A stretch of DNA of 5,464 bases from Candidatus Saccharimonadota bacterium (lineage in GTDB: Bacteria > Patescibacteriota > Saccharimonadia > Saccharimonadales > UBA4665), in the NCBI GenBank assembly GCA_028289265.1, contig JAQGGU010000025.1, positions 1 to 5,464 of the forward strand, in the 5' to 3' direction. Both the position numbers and the translations under genes were made by a program. Of this stretch, positions 5,406-5,464 are shown one piece after another. Position 1 is the stretch's first letter, and every line of letters starts with the position of its first letter. A model generated the notes under the pieces. That model did not search any database. It had not been told where the DNA came from and saw nothing but the letters and a program-made list of their open reading frames with translations.

Positions 5406-5463
5406 CTAAAAGACGGTGTATGTACTGTCCTTTACGGACATGCTAGCTATCTTTTAGTTTTTT
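5406..5463 (+). terminator. Probable intrinsic terminator after the membrane protein
   Basis: CTAAAAGA (5406-5413) and TCTTTTAG (5450-5457) form a perfect eight-base inverted repeat that runs straight into T6 (5458-5463). Inside lies a second hairpin, TGTCC/GGACA (5426-5430 and 5436-5440) with loop TTTAC. Position 19 bases after the stop and the T-run fit a terminator. The AT-rich outer stem and long interior make it atypical, and the window ends here. Confidence 0.5.
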
Positions 5464-5464
5464 G

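Noticed and set aside
1..5464. CRISPR array, insertion sequence, phage genes or known defence system
   Set aside because: No regularly spaced repeats, transposase or integrase motifs, or defence-family motifs were seen on either strand.

Overview
This window looks like a piece of a chromosome with roughly balanced base composition, probably from the Candidate Phyla Radiation and most likely a Saccharibacteria (TM7)-type genome. That placement is an inference from gene content. The window has a sortase with a long cytoplasmic N-terminal region, a short helical N-terminal domain that seems to belong to a six-helix DUF6159-like membrane protein, and small unknown proteins expressed from promoters sitting almost on the start codon. 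All stops used are standard, including TGA.

Layout. Bases 1-141 hold the 3' end of an unknown gene whose TGA overlaps the ATG of a complete Y-family (DinB/UmuC-type) translesion DNA polymerase (138-1442). The polymerase ends tail to tail with a minus-strand pair of unrecognised genes (2277->2050 and 2047->1439). The two convergent stop codons share one CTAG. The minus-strand pair is read from a near-consensus promoter (TTGCTA, 17 bases, TATAAT) placed so close to the first ATG that its message should be leaderless or nearly so. Next, also on the minus strand, comes a membrane-anchored sortase (3745->2426).

From about 3750 the plus strand takes over. A broken 5' half of a tRNA-Leu (3854 to about 3900) stands just before an intact tRNA-Leu(CAA) with encoded CCA (3910-3994). 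After a 212-base gap with two small hairpins comes a short Ala/Pro/Gln-tailed protein (4207-4461). It abuts a six-helix membrane protein (4461-5387) in the -1 frame. The open linker sequence on both sides of the junction suggests one 393-residue gene split by the loss of a single C in a C5 tract. A hairpin followed by T6 at the right edge is the probable terminator.

How the parts relate. The polymerase serves DNA damage tolerance and the sortase serves cell-surface protein attachment. The membrane protein's job is unknown. No pathway joins these genes, and no mobile element, CRISPR array or obvious defence system is visible. The points most worth a second look are the split membrane gene, the truncated tRNA beside an intact one, the leaderless two-gene unit of unknown function, and the uncharacterised cytoplasmic domain of the sortase.
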